DNA of 64,000 nt from the NCBI RefSeq assembly GCF_032854445.1, contig NC_088301.1, positions 55,477,187 through 55,541,186 of the forward strand, read 5' to 3'. Under the pieces are notes generated by a model, which did no database searches, had not been told where the DNA came from, and worked only from the letters and a program-made list of their open reading frames with translations. A program made the position numbers and the translations under genes. This DNA is from Liolophura sinensis. Lineage: Eukaryota; Mollusca; Polyplacophora; Chitonida; Chitonidae. Below, one piece after another: positions 26,156 through 40,900 of this stretch. Numbering within the stretch: position 1 is the stretch's first letter; each line of letters opens with the position of its first letter.

Positions 26156-27980
26156 ATAAATGTAACTGTCAGCCTTATACTTCCGCTACGCATAACGTGA
26201 TCATGTTGACGATAGCTCTCAACGAGGATTCACGTATGATTTCGCTATAGTTGACAAATATGCCGTAATACCATATTTTAATACAGTATAATTTCTTAAT
26301 GCAAGACCTCTTTATCTTTACTTACAAAAAACTAACAACAGAGTGCCACAAAGGTTCGAATTCTTCCCTGAGGTGCACTCTGTTTTCAACAGCGACTTCG
26401 TTTGTTTATTGTACTATGGAGGATCGCTGAGAGAATAAGGCAGAAATACGTATTTTAAACGTGCCAAAATATGACAAAACTGATCGGAACTTTGACCACA
26501 AGTAGAAATACACACACGAAAGTTTCAGTAAAGATATTTTTCTGATTAACGTTGATCTTCATAACCCTTTTTTTTTCCATAAATTAAAAACAGAGTGTCT
26601 CGTTTGAACGAAAAATTGGCGTTTTAAATCGAGAGTGCGTTTTTGTCGGGTTATTGCTAAGCAACCATCTCTTTTATGGCCATGTAAAATTTATGGGTGC
26701 TTCGACCAAGATTTATACTTCTGGTTTGAAAATTACGGAATTTTGCAGGGATTATGAAATTTGAACTATCTTATCGTACCTCTCCGGGACAAATTCTTCG
26801 CCATACCGTACTAGATCCTTTTACTCGACTGACAATGAATTATATGTATTATTCCACTCATGTTACATTATACTTGGGGAATTGTTTGTGTTTTGCAGGG
26901 GTTGTCTTGGCTTGGATATATATACATCTTTTAAAAAGTTTTGACAGAAGCCATGATCTGACAGTTCTTTTCAAGGTTTATTTTAAATCTTTTTTTTAAA
27001 ATCAATTTATACTTCTCCGTACAAGCACGGTCCCCCGTCCATAAGCTGTGTTTCTATCCTTTGACATCAGCCTTTCAAGCGATTTATTCTCCTTAATCCA
27101 AATCATTTATTACATGTCATTTCCCTTTAACGAACCTCCAGTTCCAAATGGCCTATAACGAGAGCGGGAGATTATGCTTTAGGGTACTGTTAGTCGAGTT
27201 AGACCTTCCAGTCCCATGATTAATTTTCACAGAGATATTTCCATTTCAACTCGATTATTTCAGTATTGAACAGCATAGCAGAAATATATACTGCATGCTG
27301 CCTGATAACAGAATTTATAAAAATTTGCCGCATTTAGTGACTGAACAATTCCTGCCATCTTCTCATATCGCTTAAGAGACATTTGCGTCTGTAAAATTTC
27401 ACAGGTTCCTTGAAAGCAGTTCATGTACATGTCTAATTTGTTATGTCAGTGAAACTATACTCTGTTAGAGATGCCTAGGACAGCTTCAGTGGAAACTCGT
27501 GACTACTTCTCTTTGTATGATTCCACTCTATTTACGCTTTTTATATAAGGGTACTTTCTTAGTTCTTTGGTAATTTGTGCTGTACGTCTTTTTTTACAAT
27601 TGGCCGTGCGATTATTGACCTAAAATGTCCATCAAGCTTGATGGCTGGTGTACGAATGTCTTTTTCGACGATGGGCAGAGGCAAAGGGGCAGCTTCATAC
27701 GAGGGACAGTGGCATAGGGAGACTCTCTTGATCTGGAACTATATTTGTACAAATACAGAAACCGTTTCCTCTCTCGCAGACTTTACGACAAAAGGGATAG
27801 TTTCAAATTTGGCATGGTAAATTATCCTTACTTGGACACCATTACACCGAATGGTCCTGTAAATGTCTCGCCTTGTAGCATTTGTTAGCTCATGTGTGTT
27901 ATGTGACGATTTCAATCAACGTTACACGTTATTATTGCAAAAACTAGTGTGTCAAGGTTATTCCATCACACGCCTTCGAC

Positions 27981-28032
27981 CTAGTAAAATGCATTTAAAG
28001 CATTGGAATCTGCTGGGGCGTTTTCTGACCAT
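27981..28032. repeat. Dispersed repeat, partner at 9919-9973
   Basis: Shares CTAGTAAAATGCATTTAAA exactly with the partner and ends in the same GTTTTCTGACCA. The flanks diverge. Confidence 0.6.
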
Positions 28033-28350
28033 ATTGGGACTAATGATGTCTTTGAATTTAAGTTGTACAATGCGTATATCTTCTGTTGTAAGTAAATATG
28101 GACAGAGCGTTTAGGGTCTGCTACACGAATGTGTCTAATTCCGTTTAACCTCGGGCTTGAGGTACTATATTCATCGTTTTGAATTAGCTTGCCAAGTTGA
28201 ATATATGAACTTAAACGGCGCCTTTCCAACATCATTGAAAACTGTTAGCGGATTGTTTGAATGATTCCGTCCTAATTTCGTACTTTGTATACTTTCTTAG
28301 TTCTTTGTTGGTTTGTTTCGTACGTCGTTTGGGGAACTGGCATGGAACGT

Positions 28351-28641
28351 CCATATTGATTTATTTATTTATTGATTTGATTGGTGTTTTACGCCGTACT
28401 CAAGAATATTTCACTTAATACGACGGCAGCCAGCATTATGGTGGGAGGAAACCGGGCAGAGCCCGGGGGATACCCACGACCATCCGCAGGTTGATGACAG
28501 ACCTTCCAACCTACGGCCGGAGAGGAAGCCAGCATGAGCTGGACTTGAACTCACAGCGACCGCATTGGTGAGAGACTCCAGGGTCATTACTCTGCGCTAG
28601 CGCGCTAACCGACTGAGCCACGGAGGCCTCCCATATTGATT
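28351..28641 (-). mobile_element. Full-length tRNA-derived SINE with 11-bp target-site duplication
   Basis: Read on the minus strand it has a tRNA-like head (GCCTCCGTGGCTCAGTCGGT, A-box-like TGGCTCAGTCGGTTAGCGCG, B-box-like GAGTTCAAGTCC), a body with the CCCCCGGGCTCTGCCCGG palindrome and GGTTTCCTCCCACCATAATG, and an (AAAT)n tail. The duplication CCATATTGATT occurs at 28351-28361 and 28631-28641. The body resembles the deeply conserved 3' domains described for metazoan SINEs; the exact family name needs a Repbase comparison. It is the only complete copy seen here. Confidence 0.88.
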
Positions 28642-28951
28642 GACGACTGATATATACGAATGTCTACGCATAGATACGATGGATGATACGATATTGCAAA
28701 GATGCGAGTTTATATGATAGAGGCTGAGAGGAGACTTTATATGACGGACAAATAGTGACTTCATGCGATGGATATAGGATAAGGGGCGGCTTTATACGCT
28801 GGTCAGAGGAAAAGGGGATGGGTGGAGTGGGGGTGGGTTGTGGAGGATGGTTGGCCGACTTCATTCGATTATAGGACAAAGATACAAAAGATCTAGTTAA
28901 GAATTCCTGTTCACAGTTACGGGCCTTTCTCACCTGGACGGGGAATCACTG

Positions 28952-31900
28952 ATGTGGAACCGCGTCAGACAGGTGAGTACCAGCTTTACACAATATATTG
29001 TCCACGAACTGGTTTACGGTGGAAAAGCTTGCCCTACTGGAAGAGGTATACAGTTAAATTTCCGCGAAATCTTCCTACTGACGTGTGATCACCTGTGCGA
29101 GTCCAAATCTAGCACAGCCCGTACTGTCCAGTTTGTGGTTTCGAGCATACCGGCCATCTTCTCATACGCGTGTAGCCAATACACAGTACACTCGAGGGTA
29201 AAAGATGATTCTCTATGGATAGCAAGGTATTTATATAGCATAAGGTGTATCGACTTATGGGTTCGCGATCATGACACAGGCCATGACAGCTGATGGCCGT
29301 TCTTGGCACGCGCGTGTTATGGTGAAACTACACATATATGTACGCCTGTATAACCCATAACGAACACAATAGTTTCAAACTTATACATGTATATTACATG
29401 ACCACTGTTGCCAGGTCTTAATGTACCAGAATACCTGGTACTAACTGTACAGGTACTAACCTGCAGTAAGTGTATGGTAAGGCTCATTTGTATGTATACT
29501 TCTTGCGGGAAGTTCTGGTATTCGAACGAAGACACTTTTCTCATCGGTGTTAGAGGAGTGTTTTTCATGTACAGGTAACGTCAACACACCGACATAACCA
29601 ATGACAAGTTTTTTTTATAAATACCTGGGTGAGTTCACGCTTGATAACCCACGTTTTTTATTTAGCTATTTTTTTAATCACACAAATTCACCGTGTACAT
29701 GTACGCTTGACGAACAGTGTACATATTGCATATATACATTGCACGAGGAAATGCATATCCCAAACAAGTCAACCAATGTACACGTATGTGTCAAAATTTG
29801 TAAGAAATGCCTGGAGGACAATGGTACAATCGTGTAAGAAGTTATACATGTGTTTCCTGGATTCTCGGAGACAGTTCTCTTCATCAAAGTATCTAGGCTG
29901 CAGGTGTTCGTGCTTACATGATTACTTTTACATACAAATATATACTATTGTCGAATGTTCAAACAATCATGTCACTAATATCAATTTAATAAAACACATA
30001 TATAAAAATAATGGGTAAGAAACCTAGATGGTGTATAGACTACATACAAACTATAGCTAAATTAAGCCTGCTTATTGGTCTCATTGCATGGTTAATTTGT
30101 ATTATTCATGCATTTCGATAAAACAATGCGATCTGGCTCAAAAGTATTGAAGTAAATAGTTTCTTATAAAGTACATGTTATTGTCATGGGGAGTTTGCGA
30201 ATACAATAACAATACATTCATTAATATTAATGCTTTGTAGGCCTAAAACGAAGTTGTTTTAAGGGAAAAGCATTTTGCAGAAACCCAGTCTTTTGCCCAT
30301 GCACACCCATAACAAAACTGACAAAGGTTTCGTGGGCAATCTCGTGTAAAGGTTGTGCTGAAAGAAACATCTGGGCAATTTTAACTCAAGACACTGATAC
30401 CTACGTATGTAAATGCAGCTATGTAGGGCGTATACAAGTCGTGCCTTTTCTCTAGCAATTACACGGGTAAGTATGGATATATTGAATTACAAAAAGAAAT
30501 ATTCTAAGGGAGCATATCCTTCACATACTTAAGAGTAATGCTCTCTGCCGCTTCAAGCATACTTGCACTCAGCGCTCGTAATGTAATGCCTACACTACTG
30601 GTTGTCATGGTAGTTATGTGCTCTTAACGTTAAGAGGGCTTCGTGTAAATGGGCCCAGGTACACAGAAACATATATTTTAGTGACATGCTTATGAAAGTA
30701 AGTAACCCCAGCTATTCCGGAGGTCTTGTTACTTGTTGCCCCGATGGTGCATAGGTCTGTCTGCGGGCGGTACAGGCGTTACCTATAGGCTCAGTGTATC
30801 TAGGCCTTCTTACTGATCAGTCATGCTATACAGACATTTCCTGAAAATAAATTCTCAATAAACTCGTCGTACGCAGAGAAGACATGTCTAGGAAGAGCAT
30901 TAGCTGCAAATCAGGGAACACATTACTGTGTCCAAAATACATTTACAATTGCACTATGGCAAAATCATATAAAAAGTTACTGTTTGATATGCCTAGAGGT
31001 TGAGAGTAACTTATCTATAGCATAAATAGTGTATAGACTAAGACTATGGATTAGATGCTGCGTTCATTCTGCTTCCTCCATTAATATAACATTATATAAA
31101 ATGGAAATTATTCAGGTTCCGTTCAGCATTCCATGCTCTAACGACCATAAGGTAGGCCATGCAATGTAGTACTGAATACGGAAATATTAATATTCTGTTC
31201 AAATACCTCCTGTTATATTTTTTCCTCCAATTCTCACTAGAGACAATTATACCCAATAACTGTTTAAATAATGAATTTGGGTATTTAACAGAACATTATG
31301 TTACATTCAAATTTGTACTTGTAAGTTAAGCTAGAGATATTCCTAAAATCTACCTCATATTTACTTATAGCGTCAGATGAGAGATTATTATTCAGTTGAC
31401 TGAAACGAATATAGAAACATCAAATATATGTGTATACACAGATTCTGCAGAAAATACAGACATGAACAACCATTGGTGGACATACAGAGATCTGTACACA
31501 TAGGGATATGTATGTTTGTATGATCCACGAAGACTGGAAGAAATCTTGTTGACATCCAGAGGCCTATATACGGAAGCGATTATTATACAGCATATGCCCG
31601 TGTACAAAAGCCACACAGAAAAGATCAAAAGGTTTTCAAATAACATAGGCATACACACATGAGTTATGTGCTTGCCTCGGGCATTTTTATCCTACTATAG
31701 AACACTGAAGCAACAGACCAGCATAAATCTATATGCGCATTTACCTATCATGTACCACATACTGTAATGCAGATAACGTGTGTACAGCACTTAGATATAT
31801 ACATTGTGGGGATGCCAGCTGCATCAATTTTGCACGTTATGATTTGTCTGTTCTTTGCTCCGGTTTGACACATCATAGGCCCGGCCCCTCCTGGCATAAT

Positions 31901-34900
31901 ATATGCTCTGAAGTATATCTATGTAGTTGTCGTTATATATCTATTACCGAAGTATTCAAAATTTCTGAGGAAATCGTCTATACGGGTTTCAGAACATTTC
32001 CTTCGCATTTTCTCTCCGCATATTTCGTATATATGGGAGAAGACATTGTTATGGATTTGATCAAGTGATCCTGGTTAGCTATATAAGGAATGTATTATGT
32101 GTATTTAATGTAGGTCATAAAATCTTTACCTAAGAACGTTCGATCGCTTACCTGACCATATATGCGGTGATTCCTATTTGAGATCTGTTATATTCCTTCC
32201 GCTCATAAACCAGACGTTCGTCATATTCGTACCTGAAAAACCTTAATTAATGTCACCTTTTTGTTGCAGCGTATAGAGCGAGGGCCGTCTGGTCTCCTCG
32301 GGGGTCATCAGTATGACGACCTGGAGGCCATTAGCCCAAAGGTGGACGACGGACCACAGTTAGACCTTCAGGGCAAGGAAACACCGGACTTCACGACTGA
32401 AGGATCACAGGTAAATCAGACGGTCCTTCAAGTTTGATTGTATTCCCATGTAATGCTATTTAGTCCTGCATCGAAAAACAGGATTAAAGTCGAATGTGCA
32501 AGGGAAGGTTGCGACAAATGAAGGATACCTACCAAAACCCGATGGAAACAAATAGCCAATGAAGTAGCCGAACAGCTCTACGACTTTTTCAACCTAAATG
32601 ACATACATGTATATACGGACAAAGATAATATAATTAAAGACTTACAGCACAGAGTTTTTGCCACCACACGTAACCAGTGAAATATAGTCTTGTCAATTCA
32701 CCTCCTTGAGAGTTTAAGTCTAACGTTTCACGCAAATGCTTAAATAGTAGCAAATTACAAGCCTCCTAGCACCATGGCCATATGATAAATTCTTATCATA
32801 AAATAATGTCCATACAGCCCCCTGTTTTGTTGTTTATCCCTGTATTAAATGTAAACTCTTAAGTAATGCTCCGAAGGGAAAATACGAATTGAATGACTCA
32901 AGGTTAGTGTACGAAATCTTGTATGTATTGGCATCTGCATATATCCTGCAGTTCTCTATAGGCTTCCGTGTGGCAATAATGTATAAAAGAATGAAAAAAT
33001 ATACATATTGGTTACAGACAACAGATAATGACAGGAAGCCTATCTATGGCGTGGACGAAAACGAAGAACGTGGAAACTGGACCGGACGCTGTGACTTCGT
33101 GCTGGCTATGCTGGGGTTTTCAGTGGGCCTGGGCAATGTCTGGCGGTTTCCTTATCTGTGTTATCAGAACGGAGGCGGGGCTTTCCTGATACCCTATACC
33201 ATTTGCCTTCTTTTCGTCGGCATTCCCATGTTCTTCTTAGAGATCAGCCTAGCTCAATTCTGCAGTAACGGACCAATGACATGCTGGCAGTTTGCACCAC
33301 TGTTTAAAGGTACCGTGTATTATTTTATTGCCTGTGCCTTTCTTTTCTTGAAAGTTTATGTCCCATAAACAAACACGACTGAATTAATTTCGGTAGAGGT
33401 TAGACCAGCAGTGTTTAACTTAGCACCATTTAGAAAATGCACATTGTCTGCATGGACGATACGTAAATTTATAAAGCGAACGCGAGTATTGCTAGATCAG
33501 ACTTGTGATGTTACATAAATCTCTTAATGTAAACATCGACAGATTGTTCATTTTAATTGATCAAACTGATGAATTATTACGAGTAGTTTTTATAAGTGTA
33601 TTTATTCAATTGTTCATATCACATATGTTTCAGGCGTGGGTATAGCCATGATGATCATATCCGGATTTGTCACTATATATTACAACATGATCATTGCTTG
33701 GGCCCAGTTTTATCTATTCGCCTCATTTACGAGTCAGTTACCATGGATATCATGTGAAAATGCCTGGAACTCCAAACGTGAGTATATGATATTGGTCAGG
33801 CATGATGTAGCATGCTGTGATTGGCCAATGCGTGAAGATTGTGCTTCCTTTGATTCTGGGCGCCTGACAATGTGACTACATATATAGGCTATATAAATAT
33901 GGCGCAAGCACTTCGCGCGAATAGTACCTTTATAGGTGTTTAAAACCCTTTGAAGTTTCCAGATGCTCTTATTATGATTTACGTCCATCATTATTTTAAT
34001 TCGGCCAACTTAAAAACAGGTGAAAATCCATTTCGATATAAAAACTCACAGGTTTCTCAAAGTCGCAAATTCCGCGGCAGGAAGAAGAAAAAGGGACAAA
34101 TGTGGTCTTGCATGATATCATGTGATTAATTTCATGCAACAGTGTAAGTTATGAATCTATGAATTTCGGAACCACAGCAGCAATAGAAACTTGTATTTTC
34201 ATCCTCACCAACCATTTTCAACTGTCATTTTCCCCCCACAAGGTTTTCAATAAGTCTTTGGGGCTTAGACAATAAATGTATAAAGACTGCGTCATCAGGT
34301 CTTTATAAATGATGACCACGCGTGCTCTCATATGGTATAGGCATGTTTACTTTGTATACATTGCTCACAAACCTAAAAACTGCCGCATAAAACTGTAATG
34401 TGCAAATAATACATAGCCGGCTTTTATTCAGAAGATCTTTCTTGTTTTTGTAGTCCTTAAAATTGTTTCCACTTCACTTAAAATTTGCATGTAGATTGCC
34501 GTGTGGTCGAGTATAGTCTGTTCTTTGACTGAATAAACAGATATCGAAAATCCGATTGCATGTAGAGTTTACGGTAAAGTAGGAGAACAGCGTGTTAATT
34601 AATAATTTTGCAGGAGAACATCGTCACATAGTAAGATCGGGATGATACTAGACAATCTTGATTTCCCTTTCAGTATACCTGCCTATCCTTTACAGAATAT
34701 GTAATCATTAAATCCGGAGCACAAGTCTGCAGGAATTGGAGCCGTTTATAGATATGCTGGCAAACATCTAATTATTTATGGGTTTTGCTCTTATGTCTCA
34801 ATTTACTATTCTCACGCCCAGAGAGAAGCAATATATATACGTGCATGCCTGTGAGATCGAGATGAATGAAGATAAAAACACGTAAAGCATTCTGACGTTT

Positions 34901-37900
34901 ACATATGTAATATGTAGATTCCATTTAAGTAATTAGTTTTCGTTTTCCATATTGCCACCATACTGTATCTGACTAAAGCTTTAAGTCATGAGATCTGTAT
35001 ATAAGGATCAACCACAACCATGACCGCCAACATACAGGCATATAACTGGTTATTTTTAGAGTATGGCGATAAACACCACCCAAACAGATAGCTAAATAAA
35101 TTCAGCATAATTGAAATAGCATGGATTATACCTCCAAATCAAATCTCGTAGTTTCTTTTTTTATTGTACTGATCCCTGAACAAATCTTTAAAACCAGGAC
35201 CAAAATCCCCTACTTGCATACTAGTATCGCGAATGGCCTGTGTATTTTATTTGTTTTTCAGAACTGTACCTATCTAGAATGAATTAGACAGGAGTTATAA
35301 AAATATAAATGTCGTCGTAATTGACAGTTATATTTACTTCTTTTTCAGTCTGTTTGCACAAACTGCCGATAGTTGATTGCACTAAATTCACAAGTTTTAA
35401 GAACGGAACATGCTATAATCAGACGCAAAGAATTGGTCTATGGAACGACACAGTGTTTACCAACATCACGGGATTGAAACGTATTTTGCCTACAGAGGAA
35501 TACTGGAAGTACGTTTTATGTTAACCATGTCTTTTGTAGACAGCTAAATCGAATAATAACGTTTATGTGGACACACAAAGTGGCTTGTGAATAATCAGTT
35601 CTTCTGTTTGATCAAGTTAAGCATCGTGCTAAAAGTTTAATAAAACATTTTTGTCTGGATAGAGTTCTGGATTTACTCTGAACGAAGCCTTGAATCCGTT
35701 TTATGACATTTATCAAGTCAAAAGAGACCTTTTAAAAAATGTAAGTTCTAACTTCAAATTTTGAAAAGTTTACCTATTCTTCTTCGAAGTTGGACTTCTA
35801 ACTTCTGGCTAAAGGTCTCTGATGCTCTTTTTGCAGTCATTGGTTTTGTGCTTGCAAGATGGACGATTCATTCACCTATATAAACATTAGGATAATGTCA
35901 AATACAAAACATTTTTTTCTCTTAACGCGAATTTAGAGAACATCGTGACAAACTGTAAAATGAAGCAATGTATCAACAGTCTGTAACGGCATTTTTTCAG
36001 TAATTATGTACTTCACAAAAGTACAGGGATTCACGACATTGGAAACCCGCAGTGGGCTCTGGTGCTCAACCTTCTTCTGGCCTGGGTTATTTGCTTTTTC
36101 TGTTTAATGAAGGGCATAAAAACTACGGGAAAGGTATGTTTCTAACACAATTGATGGCTATTGCGCCCTGTTATTCGAACGTTGGCTTGAGCTCAAAGTA
36201 CTTACGAAAATGGCGTTTATAATGTATGCTGTTCTTCATGGCGTGTTTGAACGCTTGAACTTCGTAAATGGATAGTGTGAGGCTAATCCACTGTATTTGT
36301 AATCTCAACTCCACTGTTTTTAGCGAGTTCGAGTTTTAACCACCTTATAATAAGCAACGCATAGATTAAGAAATGTTTTTAACTATCCCCTCTACAAATG
36401 AATAAAATAACGACTAACGTGTGCAAAATTAAACTGATGTCCAACAACTTAGGCCATGGCTACGGTTGTGCCGCATGTTTCCTCCAAGTCAAAATGACCG
36501 TATACTAATTACAAATATCCTGCCAACAGATTCTTGCATTACCGAGCAAGAACTTCCCTGTTTGTTTTCTCCCCTGTATATAGTTTTAAGAATTTGTGCA
36601 CACGTTTGTTATTCTAAATTATTATGGACGGTATACATTACACAGTTGGTAATGCACGCGATTTTGGACACGTAATTTATATTTATATCCAAAGCTGAAC
36701 AAAATGACGTGTTCATAAAGTTTAATACAAATAATAAAGTTTTGTCACATTTTAACAGCAAAAGTCTCTCCTTTGTTTTAGGTGGTGTATTTCACAGCTC
36801 TGTTTCCTTATGTTGTGCTTCTGATCCTCCTAATTCGAGGCTTGACACTCGATAACGCCATTGATGGAATCAGGTTTTATATCATCCCAAAGTTTGAAAA
36901 GCTGTTGGACGCTAATGTAAGATCATGAATTTATTCGTGAGCTTCCACTATTGTCTAATTTCTTACTTTATATACTTTCTTAGTTCTTGGATGCTTTGTT
37001 TTGAACGTTATTTTAGAAGATGGTATGGGGATTATTGTCTCGAGAGTTTTATTATAATTTTATCTTATATCTATCGAAGAAGAATTATGTGCTATGTTAC
37101 TTTTGTCACTGTCATGGTTGTTACTCTATTTCTTTTTTTTTATTTTATGATACGAGTTTGAAAAGCCCCGTCTTATGAACCTATCCTGGTACTCTCCTTA
37201 CGCAGGTGTGGCGCTTTGCCGCTAACCAGATATTCTACTCCATGGGTATGGGTTGGGGTGGACTACATGCTCTTGCCAGCTACAATAGGTTTCATAACAA
37301 CACACTGAAGTAGGTATATTAATGTTATGTGTTTTTGTCGTTTTTATGCCTTTGTCTTTTTTATGGCGATTTTACGTACAATTAAGCATCAAAGCATTTT
37401 ATATGGATGTATCGCCTATCCGCAAACGGTCAGCGCTTTTGCCACAAAGGCATATGATCGTGCTAAAAAAACAAAAACCAAGATTTGTTTTTAGTTTTTT
37501 TTTTTTTAAATCATTTAGATAAATACATGCATTGACTTGGGCGACTGTTAATAAGATGTCAAAAACATTTTTCTGTTTGATTGTTAATAGGATATGTTTA
37601 TTTACAGGGATGCTTTGATAGTCTCTATTGGTGGTTGCCTTACAAGTTTTTTTGCCGGATTTGTGATATTTGCTTACCTTGGACACATGGCAGGAAAACT
37701 TGGGAAGGATGTAGAAGAGGTGGCTACAGATGGTTAGCAAACTGCAATCAATCTTGTGATATTTTAAAAACAGAATACAACCATTTTCTGAATATAACGT
37801 TTTTAATTCATTGACAGATATACAAAAAATGCGTTTCTAAAGGTAACATATGCCTATCTCTAGGCCGAGTCTTATTGGCCTTATAGACACGCCTGTCATG

Positions 37901-40900
37901 GTGATTGTGAACGCGATACCGTGAACGTATCATGGTGATACGATACCGTGGCTGACGAGCACGAACGGAGCTATTACTTCTTCGCTTATTAACAAGCTTA
38001 TTTGAATGAAGTTTGATTTCAGATGTTTTACGTAGACATATTTACATAATGTGATGTCTAGTTCAAATCCAGCTACATCAGATATAAGATTACCTATTTT
38101 TGATCAAATTCTAAGGGTGCACGCTGTGATTCCGCTGTCCTAATATAAACACTATGGTATTCTGCTGTATTCTGTGCCGTTAGTCTGGTAGCTGTTTATG
38201 TCAGAACCTTTTTCTCTTTCGGTAGTAGGCTGGGTAATTACTTATATGTATATTCCTTGTAATTAGTACCTTGTATTCACAGGTCCCGGGTTGGCCTTTG
38301 TGGTTTACCCAGAAGCTGTTAGCCAACTCCCAGCGCCCACAGTCTGGGCCATACTCTTCTTCTTCATGCTCATCACACTTGGGCTGGACAGTCAGGTAAG
38401 TTGTTAATGGTCTCCTTAAGAGTGCCAGGATAGCCTGTATCCTTGTAACATTGCACGAGTAATGTAACTCCGAAAAAGGCTTATATTGACTAGTTATTAC
38501 CTATGAGCATCTCCTTAGGATGACAAATAAAGTGCCAAAGTCATGTGTCAATATGAGTGTCGCGTTTTTGGGTTTACCTTAATTAATCAGTGGAAGAAAA
38601 GGTTTCTTGATACAATGGTTCTTACAGACGGCTGAAGCCAAATATATTCTAAGCCGAATGGGCTGAACAAAATTTATCTGGGACACAAGACTTTGTGACT
38701 ATACTAGATTATGTCAAAGAATTAAAACACTGGTTAAAATCTTTGTAAGCAAGGGTAAAAAGGGGATTTCCTGTTAAATGTTACCGTTTTTGAGAGATGA
38801 GATATTTCATGGATAATCGTGAAATTGTCTTACGTGAAACATCTCATGCATTTTTACATCCACACAAGGATATCAATGCAGTGGAATACATATATCTGAT
38901 TCTCGGTTACCCGTATCTGTATTTAGTTCACCACTGTGGAAACGGTTTTGACGGGGATGATAGACCAATTTCCTCACCTCCGATCCAGAAAGACACACAT
39001 GGTGCTCGCAATCTGCATAGTGGAATTCTTTCTTGGCCTTCCGGTTACAACAAGGGTAATTTGGTTTACCGGTATTTCTTTATGCAACATGTCTACATTG
39101 AAACATTTTATCGTTCTGTGTTCCTTTAGGTAAATGAGGTCTAACCTAAAAGCCAAGGAATAATTTATGAAATCAGCAATGTCATGCAAGTTCTATACTA
39201 TGAGTAAGATAGTCAACAAGTAGAAAGTTCGATCGATGCCCCTTCGTCTTGAGTATAGAATTCTATACAACAGTGCCGTGGTACAACTTAGTTTTTAAAT
39301 CAAATTAAGCTATGATTTGGTGTTGTTCTGCAAACACCAATGGCAAATTGAAAACATACAGATTCGCAAGTTCCTTTGTCGTAAGACCCCGATGAGAGTT
39401 ATCTATATCATTCCAAAGACAAAACTATTCAAGTCATGTTTAAAGTTTAAAGAAGTTTATTTGAGAAACGTTTCAAGTTTCTTCAAGTTTGCATCAGTGT
39501 ACTTACTGTTTTCTTTAACGTATTTTAACATATTTTAGTATATGCGTGTATATACATTAAACATTATTCTTCAGGGTGGTGTTTATATACTCCAGCTGAT
39601 GGACCAGTTCATAGGGGCCTGGTCCCTTCCGATTGTATGCCTAGTAGAGGCGCTCGTCATATGCTACATCTATGGTGAGTTGTACATTGCTTATTGTTGG
39701 TATAGCTGTAAATATGATAGTACAGGTAAGTGCATGGCGAGTTATGTTTAAGATGTCGTCTGGACACGAGACCAAAACGGCTTAAATATGTATAGGAATG
39801 AATCTATCACAGATAACATCAACATTCGAAATCGATTATTGGATTGGCCTGAATCATACATCCTCAATTTGTTTAGATTTATTTATTTATTTGATTTTTG
39901 TGTAACGACATAGCTGATCAGTTTTATGTGTAAAGAAGACACGTTAAGCTGAGCAAATGACGACCGCTTATTGTCATCAAGACCCTCGTGAATACTGATG
40001 CCTCATTTCTTGCCACATTATAGGTGCAAGCCAGACTAATGCAAACCTTAGGATCTTCCAGGTTTTGAACTGGAGTAGCCAATATGCCCCTAATTTCATA
40101 GTTATACCTATATCTAACATCTAATACTGGTCTGCATGTTTTTCAGGTGGGCGCCGGTTCCTCGATGACATTTCGGTTATGACTGGGAAAAGACCGTCGC
40201 TATACTGGCTTATCTGCTGGGCTATATTTAGTCCAGTCATTATTGTGGTAAGCATGTAATATAATACAGACAAAAGCCAAAAAAGATAATAGCAATTTCA
40301 TTTATATGTGAAAATCATTTACTTGCAGGGTTTCATTACACTTATTACAACTATAAACATCTGCACGTTCAGAAATTTTATAAGAATAAAACTATTTTCC
40401 ACTTACGAATGGTCATTAATCTATGTTTCAGGGAATACTCATATTCGCCTGGGCGGATTATTCCAAACCGAAATACGGCGACGACTACTTCTATCCAATC
40501 GGAGCGGAAGTGTTTGCCTGGATTCTCTCCCTCTTGCCTATTGTACCTATTCCTGTATACATACTGTACAAGGTGAATAAGGCCAGCTATATGGATACCT
40601 TGAAACAGGTGAGATCGTTTTTAAGTATACGCTGGTAATTAGGGGGCCTATATACTACTCTGATATGCATTGGCTCAACTTCATCCTAAATGCGAAGCAG
40701 GGAGGAAAATGTGAAATGTAAGGATTTTAAAATTTATGAAAATCATTTGAAATAGAGGTCAAAAAAAGTGTTTCCCAGGAAAGTATGTCTCGTCAAAAAT
40801 TTGTGATGACAGAACGTCTTTGAGAAGCGATGCAAATCCATGAATGTATACAACGTCGCAACCAACAGACTCCATGAAAATCATCTTTTCAAACATAATT

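Larger units (their letters stand above)
24761..28350. other. No gene recognised
   Basis: Intergenic sequence between PQBP1 and the SLC6 gene. It holds a C-tract near 25837-25848, a SINE tail at 26103-26155, one member of the repeat pair at 27981-28032, and a segment at about 27550-27730 related to 28285-28830. The SLC6 promoter presumably lies near its end. Confidence 0.5.
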
